This document shows, in pieces, positions 6,062-12,767 of a stretch of DNA of 13,317 bases; the first letter of the stretch is position 1; each line of letters opens with the position of its first letter. The stretch is from NCBI GenBank assembly GCA_002385735.1, contig DGEB01000004.1, positions 1-13,317 on the forward strand, written 5' to 3'. The notes beneath the pieces are model-generated. The model was not told the DNA's origin, ran no database searches, and was given only the letters and a program-made list of their open reading frames with translations. This stretch comes from Peptococcaceae bacterium UBA3937 (GTDB taxonomy: Bacteria; Bacillota; Peptococcia; DRI-13; DTU073). A program made the translations under genes and the position numbers.

Positions 6062-6817
6062 TTAGGAAGAATAGGTCCTTCCTCCATCCACCAGAATAAA
6101 CTGCCCCGTGATGTAACTACTAATATCGTGGGTTAAATACAAGGCTAAGCCCGCAATCTCCTCCGGCCCGGCAATCCGCTTTAAGGGTATTTTTTCAATC
6201 AACTGTCTTTTGCCTTCTTCCGAGTACACGCCTGAGAACATCGGGGTTTCGATATTGCGCGGCCCGATTACATTGACGTTGATGTTATAGGTCGCTAACT
6301 CATGGGCCATTGCCCGCATCAAGCCCAGTTGTCCCGCTTTGGCCGCCACATAGGGCGCGCCCCCTCCGGTCCCGGTGATAATGGAACCGGAAGAAATAAA
6401 GACAATCTTCCCGTAACGCTTTTCTTTCATATTTTTCGCAGCGGCCTGGGCGATTAAAAAACTACCGTGCAAATTGATCTCGATCTGCCTTTGCCATTCG
6501 GCATAAGAAAGCTCCGTAAAAACAGTCCTCACGCCAAAGCCCGCCGAATGAACGAGAATATCGATTTTCCCCGTCTTCTTATAGATATTTTCTACTACGG
6601 CTTTTACTTCCGCTTCGTCGGTAACGTCCAGATGAAAGTACGCGGCGCGCAGCCCCTTTTCCTGCATGGCCAGCGCGATCGACCGGCCCTTTTTTTCGTT
6701 CCGGCCCAACAAAAAGACTTGCGCCCCCGCCTCGGCATAAAGCCAGGCCGTGCTTTCCCCGATGCCACTGGTGGCTCCCGTCACCAAAGCGACCTTGTTT
6801 TGAAATGAAAGTTCCAT
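6062..6817 (-). CDS. Short-chain dehydrogenase/reductase (SDR), probable sugar or polyol (phosphate) dehydrogenase
   Basis: A 251-residue classical SDR. The cofactor motif TGATSGIG is at residues 13-20. Arginine 39 at the end of the second strand (LLGRN) suggests NADP(H). HSAG (90-93) stands in place of the usual NNAG. The catalytic tetrad is complete: N115, S143, Y156 and K160 (YVAAK). The C-terminal GQFILVDGG is typical. The ATG at 6817 follows GGAGA with 7-nt spacing. It is the last gene of the PTS cassette. By context it may act on the ketose or polyol phosphate made by the PTS and the zinc dehydrogenase upstream. SDR substrate specificity cannot be read from sequence, and general oxoacyl-reductase-like annotations would be equally consistent with the fold. 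Confidence 0.88.
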   Translation of the reverse strand: MELSFQNKVALVTGATSGIGESTAWLYAEAGAQVFLLGRNEKKGRSIALAMQEKGLRAAYFHLDVTDEAEVKAVVENIYKKTGKIDILVHSAGFGVRTVFTELSYAEWQRQIEINLHGSFLIAQAAAKNMKEKRYGKIVFISSGSIITGTGGGAPYVAAKAGQLGLMRAMAHELATYNINVNVIGPRNIETPMFSGVYSEEGKRQLIEKIPLKRIAGPEEIAGLALYLTHDISSYITGQFILVDGGRTYSS

Positions 6818-6912
6818 CTGAATCTCTCCATTATTCTGCCATTATTCTTCGCTATGCTTCATTTAAAGGAGACTTCCTGCTTCGTTAAGGCAGGTTAAAC
6901 CAGTATTTCTAG

Positions 6913-7947
6913 CTACGGTTGTAAAATGACCTTAATCGCTTCGCCGCTTTGGGTTAATTCAATGCCTTTCTTGATTTCCGCCAAAGGCAAGACGTGGGTA
7001 ATATAATTTTCCGCCACCAGCCGGCCAGAGGCAATCAGATTAAAGGACTTATAGTTTTGGAGATGGTCATAGCCGAAATGCCCAATCAGCGTTAGCTGGT
7101 TATAATGCACGATGTTGGTATCGATGTCCGTAAGTTTCCCCGGGGCAACCCCGCCGAAGAAAATGACCTTTCCGCGCTTGGCCGCCATCTCAATGGCCTG
7201 TTTTTGCGCCTCCGTCGACGGGTTGGCGGAAATCACCTTTTCCGCACCCCAGTTCCCCGTAATCTCTTTTACTCTCGCCACCGGGTCTTCCTCTTTGGAG
7301 TTAATCAGATAATCGGCACCAAATTGCTTGGCCATTTGCAAACGGACTTCCGACATTTCAATGGCAATGACCTTGATGGCGCCCCTTAGTTTGGCCAGTT
7401 CAATATGCAAACAGCCAATGGGGCCGGTGCCAATAATTACCACCGTATCTCCTAAAGTGATATCGGCGTTTTCCTGGCTGGCGTAAACGGAAGACAGAGG
7501 CTCCGTCATTACGGCCTTCTCGTAAGACATTCCTTCCGGAACCTCAATGATTTGTCCTCTTTCAATAATGTCTTTAGGGATGACCATGAACTGGGCAAAG
7601 CCTCCGGGGATAGTGGTGCCGGGGACAATCAGGCTTTCGCATTGGCAGTACCAGCCGTTTTTGCAAGCCCGGCAGTCAAAACAAGGTACCGTGGGGGAAA
7701 CATAAATCCTTTGCCCCACATGGTATTTGGATACATTCTCGCCTACCTGGACAATCTCGCCGGCGATTTCATGCCCCAAAATCTGCGGATAACTAATCCT
7801 TTTATGCCCGTTAAAGATCGTCCGGATATCCGAGCCACAAAGCCCTACCGCTTTAACGCGAATGAGGAGCTGGTCTTTTCCACACTCTGGCGTTTTTACT
7901 TCTTCGATTCTTAAATCATTTGGCGCGTGTAATACTGCTGCAAGCAT
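6913..7947 (-). CDS. Zinc-dependent medium-chain dehydrogenase (sorbitol/galactitol-phosphate dehydrogenase-like)
   Basis: A 344-residue medium-chain dehydrogenase. Catalytic zinc ligands C37 (GLCGSD) and H59-E60 (GHE) are present, and E149-P150 fits the usual third position. The structural zinc set C89-x2-C92-x2-C95-x7-C103 is intact. The Rossmann motif GTGPIG is at 173-178, and E197 at the end of the next strand suggests NAD. Length and pattern fit polyol dehydrogenases such as sorbitol, threonine and galactitol-1-phosphate (GatD-type) dehydrogenases. The ATG at 7947 has AGGG upstream. It follows the EIIB gene with a strong hairpin between them and precedes the SDR gene. Being next to a galactitol-type PTS makes a polyol-phosphate or ketose-phosphate substrate likely, but which one is not shown. 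Confidence 0.88.
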   Translation of the reverse strand: MLAAVLHAPNDLRIEEVKTPECGKDQLLIRVKAVGLCGSDIRTIFNGHKRISYPQILGHEIAGEIVQVGENVSKYHVGQRIYVSPTVPCFDCRACKNGWYCQCESLIVPGTTIPGGFAQFMVIPKDIIERGQIIEVPEGMSYEKAVMTEPLSSVYASQENADITLGDTVVIIGTGPIGCLHIELAKLRGAIKVIAIEMSEVRLQMAKQFGADYLINSKEEDPVARVKEITGNWGAEKVISANPSTEAQKQAIEMAAKRGKVIFFGGVAPGKLTDIDTNIVHYNQLTLIGHFGYDHLQNYKSFNLIASGRLVAENYITHVLPLAEIKKGIELTQSGEAIKVILQP

Positions 7948-7995
7948 TATTTATCCCTATCCTTTCCTGGTGTTTTATCCTTTCGTGCTAATTTC

Positions 7996-8036
7996 GGACA
8001 CATAGTATCGAAAGAAAAAGGCGATACCATGTGCCC
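7996..8036 (-). other. Long intercistronic hairpin between EIIB and dehydrogenase genes
   Basis: The minus-strand RNA pairs GGGCACAUGGUAUCG (8036-8022) with CGAUACUAUGUGUCC (8010-7996) around an 11-nt pyrimidine loop. All 15 positions pair, two of them as G-U wobbles. In plus-strand RNA those two would be A-C mismatches, so the element suits the operon mRNA. No U-run follows, so it is not a standard terminator. An mRNA processing or stability element is inferred. Confidence 0.7.
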
Positions 8037-8049
8037 GCTTGCCTCTTTT

Positions 8050-8352
8050 TTATTTATCCAGTTCCTTTAAAATGTCCAGAATTTGCTGATCCAGTTGGGC
8101 TCTGCCTACTCCCGTCAGATAAGGAAGAGCATTCAGACAAGGGACTCCGAAATCTTCCTTTAAATTGGTACTGGAGAGAATCAAATCCGGATTCAGTTGT
8201 TTTACTTCTTTGTCCAACTCACCATAGGTGGTTTTTTTGATTGTCGCTTCAATATTGTTTTTCTGAAGCAAATCATTTAATTTCGCGGCGACCATCGTTG
8301 AAGTCGCAATGGAGCTACCACAAGCACACAAAATAGTATAACGTTTTGCCAT
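8050..8352 (-). CDS. PTS EIIB component, galactitol type
   Basis: A 100-residue EIIB protein of the galactitol (Gat) family. It accepts the phosphate from EIIA on a cysteine and passes it to the incoming sugar in EIIC. The phospho-cysteine loop is CACGSSIATST, with C11 as the expected phosphorylated residue (E. coli GatB has the same ACGxxxATST pattern). The length is typical for a free-standing EIIB. The frame extends to a TTG at 8376, but ATG 8352 has AAAGGGGG 7 nt upstream and is preferred. It lies 32 nt behind the EIIC gene. The substrate is a hexitol, pentitol or ketose by family habit; the sequence does not tell which. Confidence 0.92.
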   Translation of the reverse strand: MAKRYTILCACGSSIATSTMVAAKLNDLLQKNNIEATIKKTTYGELDKEVKQLNPDLILSSTNLKEDFGVPCLNALPYLTGVGRAQLDQQILDILKELDK

Positions 8353-8384
8353 TTTTTGTCCCCCTTTGTTATTCAATCAATCAC

Positions 8385-9647
8385 CTAGAACAACATAAAT
8401 AATTTGGAGATGGCCTCCTGGATCAGATAGCCAAACCAATACATCCCGGTACAGAAGCTGGTGATGATGTTCGTTCCTTCCGGAATGGCAAAGCCAACTT
8501 GTCTCGCCAAAACGGTTACCGCAGGCGCCATGGCGGTCGCCGTCCACAATACAGCAACCAGAGTAACCGTACCAATAACCAACGTTCTGAAGAGATTTCC
8601 TCTACATAAAGCCACGGAAATAATGGTCATATAACCTATGGCCGGAAGGTCCGCTAAGGGTAAGGTCTTATTCCCCGGCAAAATAATGGCCAGAACAATC
8701 GCGATCGGAATCAGGAGCACCGCCGTGGTGAGATTGGCTGTTTCCCCGAGGACAATCGCCGAATCCATTCCTATATATACTTCGCGACCGGCGAATTTTT
8801 TCTGCATGAATTCATTGGCGGCATCAGCAATAGGCACGAGTCCTTCCATCAGAATAGAAACCATGCGCGGTAAAAGCACCATGGAAGCCGCTAAACTCAT
8901 TGCGGTGGTAAGGATTGTTTGATAGGGCATTCTGGCAACCGCTGACAGGACCGCCCCAACTACCAAACCGATCATTAACGGTTCCCCGATGACCCCATAT
9001 TTCTTTTGAATATTGCCGGGGCTCCAGTTTATCTTGTTAATCCCCGGGATCCGATCTAAAAGCCAGTTGACCGGATAAGCAATTAACCCAGCGCATTGGG
9101 TAAACACATGGGGCAAAGAAACACCAGGAATCTGGAAATAGTCGTACAATAAGTTCCGGGTTCGATCAGCCAGGAAAATCACAAGAACCATCACGATTAC
9201 ACTTACCATAATCGCGGCGCCAACACTTTGGGTATGATAATACGCAATCTGCCCTAACAACATGACGCCCCAGAAATTCCAAATATCTACGTTCAGGGTT
9301 TTCGTCCAGTTCAAAACAAGCATCAAAACGTTTGCGCCCAAAAGAGCCAAGGCCATAATAGGCGCAAAGGACGACCCCCAAGCAACAGCGGCAGCAGATG
9401 GCCAGCCTAAATCAATCACCGTCAAAGTTGACCCCGTGTTTTTAGCCAGCGCTTCAGCAACCGGAGCAATTGCGCCCCAGAAGTAGCCAATAACAATATT
9501 GATGCCGGCAAAACCGACCCCAATGGTAACCCCGGCCCGCAGCGCCTTGCCGAAACTCAGCCTGAACAGTAAACCGAAGAGAGTAATAATAATGGGCAAC
9601 ATTACTACCGGACCTAATTGAGTCAGCACATCAAATACTTTCATCAT
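8385..9647 (-). CDS. PTS EIIC component, galactitol type (membrane permease)
   Basis: A 420-residue integral membrane protein of the galactitol EIIC family, forming the sugar channel of the phosphotransferase system. Many hydrophobic helices run from residue 10 to the end. The first segment (LGPVVMLPIIITLFGLLFRLSFGKALRAG) and the GxxGEPLMIG loop near 215-225 are typical of GatC proteins, the GEP being close to the sugar site. The length is close to that of known GatC proteins. The ATG at 9647 follows GAGAGG with 9-nt spacing. It lies between the EIIA and EIIB genes, so the PTS is split into three polypeptides, in the order A-C-B. The substrate is not determinable from sequence. Confidence 0.93.
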   Translation of the reverse strand: MMKVFDVLTQLGPVVMLPIIITLFGLLFRLSFGKALRAGVTIGVGFAGINIVIGYFWGAIAPVAEALAKNTGSTLTVIDLGWPSAAAVAWGSSFAPIMALALLGANVLMLVLNWTKTLNVDIWNFWGVMLLGQIAYYHTQSVGAAIMVSVIVMVLVIFLADRTRNLLYDYFQIPGVSLPHVFTQCAGLIAYPVNWLLDRIPGINKINWSPGNIQKKYGVIGEPLMIGLVVGAVLSAVARMPYQTILTTAMSLAASMVLLPRMVSILMEGLVPIADAANEFMQKKFAGREVYIGMDSAIVLGETANLTTAVLLIPIAIVLAIILPGNKTLPLADLPAIGYMTIISVALCRGNLFRTLVIGTVTLVAVLWTATAMAPAVTVLARQVGFAIPEGTNIITSFCTGMYWFGYLIQEAISKLFMLF

Positions 9648-9725
9648 GAGTTATCGCCTCTCTTTTTTTATTGCTTTTCCATGAAAAACTAAAACCGTTC
9701 CCCTTGCATTTCCTGCTTGTATTTG

Positions 9726-9753
9726 AAAACCGCCTTTATCTTGCCGGCGTTTT
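9726..9753 (-). other. Hairpin across the EIIA stop codon
   Basis: The minus-strand RNA pairs AAAACGCC (9753-9746) with GGCGGUUUU (9734-9726; one bulged G) around a loop that contains the EIIA stop codon. Four U follow as part of the stem. It could act as a weak attenuator or stability element between the EIIA and EIIC genes. The stem is partly AU, so confidence is modest. Confidence 0.4.
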
Positions 9754-10206
9754 GCCCAGTTTTTCCTCCAAAAAAGCCTGGATGGTCTTGGGCTCCTGTA
9801 ATGTGAATATTTGCTGAATTAACTCTTCGTTCTGGAAGGTCCCCATCATCTGCTCAAGCATGGATAAGTGATCTTCCGTACTTTTTAAGGCTAGCATAAG
9901 CACAACCGAGACCTTGATTTTCTCATCCGGATCCGCCATCGAACGGACCTCGACGGGATGAGACAAAACCGATACGGCAATCGTTGATTCCAAAGTTAAG
10001 GTCGGGTCACTGGGATGCGGGATGGCAATCCCGAAATTAGGGGTCATCTGTAACCCGGTAGGAAAATTTTGCTCTCTTTCTAAAACGGATTCCCAAAAAC
10101 CCGGTTTGACTTTTTGCTCTTTTTCCAGGAACCGGGCTAAATGCTGATAACAATCTTGCCAGTCCTGAAAATCCCGGGTCGGGCTGATCAAAACAGAAAA
10201 GTTCAT
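9736..10206 (-). CDS. PTS EIIA component, fructose/galactitol type
   Basis: A 156-residue EIIA domain protein (PTS_EIIA_2 fold) that takes phosphate from HPr and hands it to EIIB. The expected phospho-histidine is H64 in FGIAIPHPSDP, preceded by the typical REQNFPTGLQ at 44-53. Downstream helices (STEDHLSMLEQMMGTFQNEE) match the family. Several in-frame starts exist (10242, 10233, 10227, 10212). ATG 10206 is chosen because AAAGGA stands 9 nt before it and the family domain begins only a few residues later. It is the first structural gene after the regulator and precedes EIIC. No fused EIIB is present; the separate gene at 8050-8352 supplies it. Confidence 0.9.
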   Translation of the reverse strand: MNFSVLISPTRDFQDWQDCYQHLARFLEKEQKVKPGFWESVLEREQNFPTGLQMTPNFGIAIPHPSDPTLTLESTIAVSVLSHPVEVRSMADPDEKIKVSVVLMLALKSTEDHLSMLEQMMGTFQNEELIQQIFTLQEPKTIQAFLEEKLGKTPAR

Positions 10207-10258
10207 GCTCATCCATCCTTTTGTCATCGCCATTAGATTCACGCTTTATCAACCTAGA

Positions 10259-10343
10259 CTGTTCACAACATTTGTTTCGCATATTCTTTATATTCTTTTT
10301 ATTTAACTGTAAATTGAGCTTGCACTTTGCCTGTTCCACAACA
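10259..10343 (-). promoter_or_regulatory. Control region of the PTS operon with repeated operator-like motif
   Basis: Between the regulator stop and the EIIA start lie two near-identical motifs, read on the plus strand: CTGTTCACAACA (10259-10270) and CTGTTCCACAACA (10331-10343; one inserted C). Between them a promoter-like pair is visible on the minus strand: TTTACA (10313-10308) and TATAAA (10292-10287), with a short 15-nt spacer. The same core CTGTTCAC recurs inside the regulator's own promoter (11461-11468). This layout suits binding by the adjacent SorC-type regulator at two sites, perhaps with looping. The promoter match is weak. Confidence 0.45.
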
Positions 10344-10417
10344 CCTCCTCCCGCATCAAGATGAACCAAAGTGTGCTCTCTCTCCTCCTTTCCTGGGGCT
10401 TTGAATATTTCATAAAT

Positions 10418-10429
10418 CGATTTAAATCG
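10418..10429. repeat. 12-bp palindrome at the regulator stop codon
   Basis: CGATTTAAATCG is a perfect 12-bp palindrome overlapping the TAA stop of the SorC-type regulator gene. It is AT-rich in the middle and could be a protein site or a chance AT palindrome. No T-run follows on either strand. Confidence 0.3.
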
Positions 10430-11387
10430 GATTTTCTTCCTGCTCGAGAAGCTGTAGGATCCTTACCGCGGTGCAGCGGTCCGTCACCAGCGCATGGACC
10501 AAACCGCTTCTTACCGCCGCTAAAATAGCGTGGCTTTTGTATTCTCCTCCCGCGACCGCAATGACATAATTTATTTTTTTCGTTTTGTCCAAATCAATGG
10601 TGATCATACGGTCGATGACCGGACCTTGAATAATCTCACCCTGCATATTCACCATGTGATTAAACACATCCGCTACAACGCCTCTTTCCTGCAACCATTG
10701 AATATCTTCCTGAGGAAACCCGCCCGCGATATTGAGATTGGACTTTAATTCAGGATACCAGGCTCCAATCCCCACCAGGGCGATCGTAATCTTGTCAAAC
10801 AAAGCAACGGTCTTTCTAACTCCGGGATCCTCCAGTAACACCTCTTTAATCTGGGGAGACTGAACAAAAGCCGGAACGATAAACATCGAGATTTCGGAAT
10901 TGAGCTTTTCGCTGAGCATATTTAAAATCTTCATGCCGTCAATTGTATTGAGTTGCCATAACCCTCCGGCCACCTGGACGATGTATAGTTTGCTGAAACT
11001 GGTCTTTTCCGGCAGGGCCTTGATAACCTCCGTTACGGTAGTTCCCGCCGAAATACCCAGGATATCTCCCTCCTGTAATGTTTCCAGTAAGAATTTGGCC
11101 GTTCCTTTTCCTAATTCCCATAAATTCGCCTGGTAATCATTCTCTACTCCTTCGACGACCAGCGCCGCTTTTAAACCCAGTTCGTTTTCCAACCTTTCTT
11201 CCAAATAGCCTAAGTCTTTGGCCGGGGAAACAATCTGGATCCGAATGATGCCTTCTTTTTTCGCCTTATCAATGAGCCGGGCCACCTTAAAGCGGGAAAT
11301 ATGCAGTTTATCGGCAATCTCCGTTTTGGTTAATTGCTGTTGATAATACAATTTACAAACTTTAATCATCATTTGTTGTTCGTACAT
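10422..11387 (-). CDS. SorC/DeoR-type sugar-responsive transcriptional regulator
   Basis: A 321-residue regulator of the SorC family. An N-terminal helix-turn-helix (about residues 18-40, LTKTEIADKLHISRFKVARL) is followed by a large sugar-phosphate-binding domain (about 55-315) with the effector-site signature GISAGTTV (family usually GISWGTT) and the C-terminal KSHAILAAVRSGLVHALVTD stretch. SorC proteins act as oligomers and usually respond to a phosphorylated sugar that is an intermediate of the operon they control. The frame opens at GTG 11432; ATG 11387 is preferred because the domain begins there and GGTG lies upstream. It precedes the PTS genes on the same strand and is probably autoregulated, given the operator-like motif inside its promoter. 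Confidence 0.92.
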   Translation of the reverse strand: MYEQQMMIKVCKLYYQQQLTKTEIADKLHISRFKVARLIDKAKKEGIIRIQIVSPAKDLGYLEERLENELGLKAALVVEGVENDYQANLWELGKGTAKFLLETLQEGDILGISAGTTVTEVIKALPEKTSFSKLYIVQVAGGLWQLNTIDGMKILNMLSEKLNSEISMFIVPAFVQSPQIKEVLLEDPGVRKTVALFDKITIALVGIGAWYPELKSNLNIAGGFPQEDIQWLQERGVVADVFNHMVNMQGEIIQGPVIDRMITIDLDKTKKINYVIAVAGGEYKSHAILAAVRSGLVHALVTDRCTAVRILQLLEQEENPI

Positions 11388-11453
11388 TGCTTTCACACCG
11401 CTTTCTTTTCCGCTCGTTTGAGCGCGATGCACTCAATTGTGCTCTGTGCTTAA

Positions 11454-11483
11454 ATCATATCTGTTCACGCCTTTTCCCGTCAA
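11454..11483 (-). promoter_or_regulatory. Sigma-A promoter of the SorC regulator with embedded operator motif
   Basis: On the minus strand TTGACG (11483-11478; 5 of 6) and TATGAT (11459-11454; 5 of 6) are separated by 18 nt. The motif GTGAACAG (11468-11461) lies inside the spacer, just before the -10. The start would be near 11447, about 60 nt before ATG 11387. Inverted repeats further down, GCAC-tcaatt-GTGC (11429-11442) and CGCTC-gttt-GAGCG (11411-11424), fall in the 5' leader and may be additional sites. Confidence 0.65.
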
Positions 11484-11523
11484 TGGTTTTGGGCAAATAA
11501 CAACAATAACAGCCAGTAAAAAT

Positions 11524-11540
11524 GCCAGGTATTTTCTGGC
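11524..11540 (-). terminator. Weak terminator-like hairpin before the regulator promoter
   Basis: The minus-strand RNA forms GCCAG - AAAAUAC - CUGGC (5 bp) followed by AUUUUUA. The stem is short, so termination would be weak. It lies between the recR/repeat region and the regulator promoter, where an end of the dnaX-ebfC-recR transcript would be expected. No better candidate is visible in 11484-11773. Confidence 0.3.
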
Positions 11541-11580
11541 TAAATTACGCCAAGGGCCACGCCTGAGTAAACACGACCGG

Positions 11581-11682
11581 AAAATGAAAAGGGCCCTGGG
11601 ATAAAGGATGAAAAAGAGCTCTAAAGAAATAAGCAAGGCCCCAAGGAAATAAGAAAGACGCCCAAGAAATAAAAAGGGCGCC
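11581..11682. repeat. Degenerate 21-bp tandem repeat
   Basis: Five imperfect units of 19-21 bp lie head to tail; the best preserved are at 11622-11642, 11643-11663 and 11664-11682, sharing AAGAAATAA followed by a GC-rich end (GGCCCC, CGCCC, GGCGCC). Because the unit is near 21 bp, the minus-strand frame stays open as a 52-codon GTG-to-TAA reading frame (11703-11545) of hydrophobic, aromatic heptads. GGGGAGG lies just before that GTG but only 1 nt away, so translation is doubtful. The rest of the 11388-11773 gap holds a purine-rich tract (11707-11780 on the minus strand) and the regulator promoter. Confidence 0.55.
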
Positions 11683-11773
11683 AGAGGATGGTATTGGTTT
11701 CACACCTCCCCTGCTGCCCTTTCTTCTCTTGAGGCCTATTTTTCTTTCGTTCTTGCTTCTTTTTTCTTTCCGC

Positions 11774-12376
11774 TTATATTTCTCTTCTTCCCGTAATCGC
11801 CCGGCCTAGGGTCGCCGTATCCGCATATTCCAAATCGCCACCCACCGGAACACCGTGCGCAATTCTGGTGACCTTTAATCCGAGGGGCGCTATTAATTTG
11901 GAGAGGTACAAAGCGGTTGTTTCCCCTTCGATATTCGGATTGGTGGCAATAATCACTTCTTTAATCGTCCCGTTCTTAAGCCTGTCTAACAGCTCTTTAA
12001 GCGTTAAATCTTCCGGGCCTTTCCCGTCCATAGGAGAAATGCGCCCTTGCAGCACATGATACAGCCCTTTATATTCATGGGTCCTCTCAATCGCCAACAC
12101 ATCCTGACTGTCCTCCACAATGCAAAGCTGTTCCTGACTGCGCTGCTCGTCCTGACAAACCCGGCACGGCACCACATCGGTCAAGTTACAACAGACCGGA
12201 CAGGTGGTAATCTTCTTTTTGACATCCAGCAAGGCTGCGGCAAAGGCCTCCACCTGCGGTCTCTCCATGCTCAAAATATGGAAAGCCAGCCGTTGCGCCG
12301 TTTTAGGGCCAATCCCAGGCAAGCGGGTAAACTGTTCGATCAGTCTGGTGAGAGATTCCGCATATTGAAAAATCAT
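11774..12376 (-). CDS. recR: Recombination mediator RecR
   Basis: A 200-residue RecR, which with RecF and RecO loads RecA at gaps in DNA. The helix-hairpin-helix LPGIGPKTAQR is at residues 19-29. The C4 zinc site is C59-x2-C62...C71-x2-C74. The Toprim domain begins at LCIVED (83-88). The C-terminal region carries THEYKGLYHVLQGRISPMDG and the ending HGVPVGGDLEYADTATLGRAI. Length and domain order are those of the family. ATG 12376 follows GCGAGGAG with 4-nt spacing. It lies 12 nt behind the ebfC stop, in the standard dnaX-ebfC-recR operon. In B. subtilis yaaL follows directly; here it does not. Confidence 0.98.
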   Translation of the reverse strand: MIFQYAESLTRLIEQFTRLPGIGPKTAQRLAFHILSMERPQVEAFAAALLDVKKKITTCPVCCNLTDVVPCRVCQDEQRSQEQLCIVEDSQDVLAIERTHEYKGLYHVLQGRISPMDGKGPEDLTLKELLDRLKNGTIKEVIIATNPNIEGETTALYLSKLIAPLGLKVTRIAHGVPVGGDLEYADTATLGRAITGRREI

Positions 12377-12388
12377 CTTGCTCCTCGC

Positions 12389-12712
12389 TTAAAAAAGCCC
12401 CGGCAAATTGAGCCCGCCGGTGATTTTACCCATTTCCTGAGCAGCTAATTCCTGGGACTTGCGTAAAGCCTCGTTAAAAGCAGCCACCAGCAGATCCTGC
12501 ACCATTTCTTTTTCCTCCGGATCTAAGATTTCCGGCTCTAACACTACCTCTTTAACCTCCTGTTTGCCGCTCATCACGACTTTTACCACGCCTCCTCCGG
12601 CGGTAGCTTCCACGGTCATCTCTCCAAGCTGTTCCTGCAGTTTACTCATATCCGCCTGCATTTTTTGAACCTGCTTCATCATCTTGGCCATATTGGCACC
12701 ACCAAAACCCAT
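12389..12712 (-). CDS. ebfC: YbaB/EbfC nucleoid-associated protein
   Basis: A 107-residue small DNA-binding protein of the YbaB/EbfC family (YaaK in Bacillus), which forms a tweezer-like dimer. The N-terminal helix is methionine- and lysine-rich (MAKMMKQVQKMQADMSKLQEQL, residues about 8-29). Then come the beta strands with VVKVVMSGKQEVKEVVLEPE and a C-terminal helix ending in a glycine-rich tail (GKITGGLNLPGLF). An ATG at 12718 is also in frame, but AAGGAGG stands only 2 nt before it and 8 nt before ATG 12712, so 12712 is preferred. It is cotranscribed between dnaX and recR, the invariant order in Bacillota. Confidence 0.96.
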   Translation of the reverse strand: MGFGGANMAKMMKQVQKMQADMSKLQEQLGEMTVEATAGGGVVKVVMSGKQEVKEVVLEPEILDPEEKEMVQDLLVAAFNEALRKSQELAAQEMGKITGGLNLPGLF

Positions 12713-12767
12713 TTCCATAACCTCCTTAATTCTTTGTCCCTAAGACTTTAGTTCCCGGCAAAAACGG

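Noticed and set aside
10325-10345. Sigma-54-type -24/-12 element upstream of EIIA
   Set aside because: The GG and GC dinucleotides are not spaced by the required 10 bases, and no sigma-54 activator is encoded; the regulator is SorC-type.
10037-10369. 110-codon minus-strand reading frame upstream of EIIA
   Set aside because: It overlaps the EIIA coding region in another frame and the operator region; low-complexity and without family pattern.
11433-11636. 67-codon minus-strand reading frame before the regulator
   Set aside because: TTG start without ribosome site, and it covers the tandem repeat and the regulator promoter; the alternate 52-codon frame is treated only as a finding.
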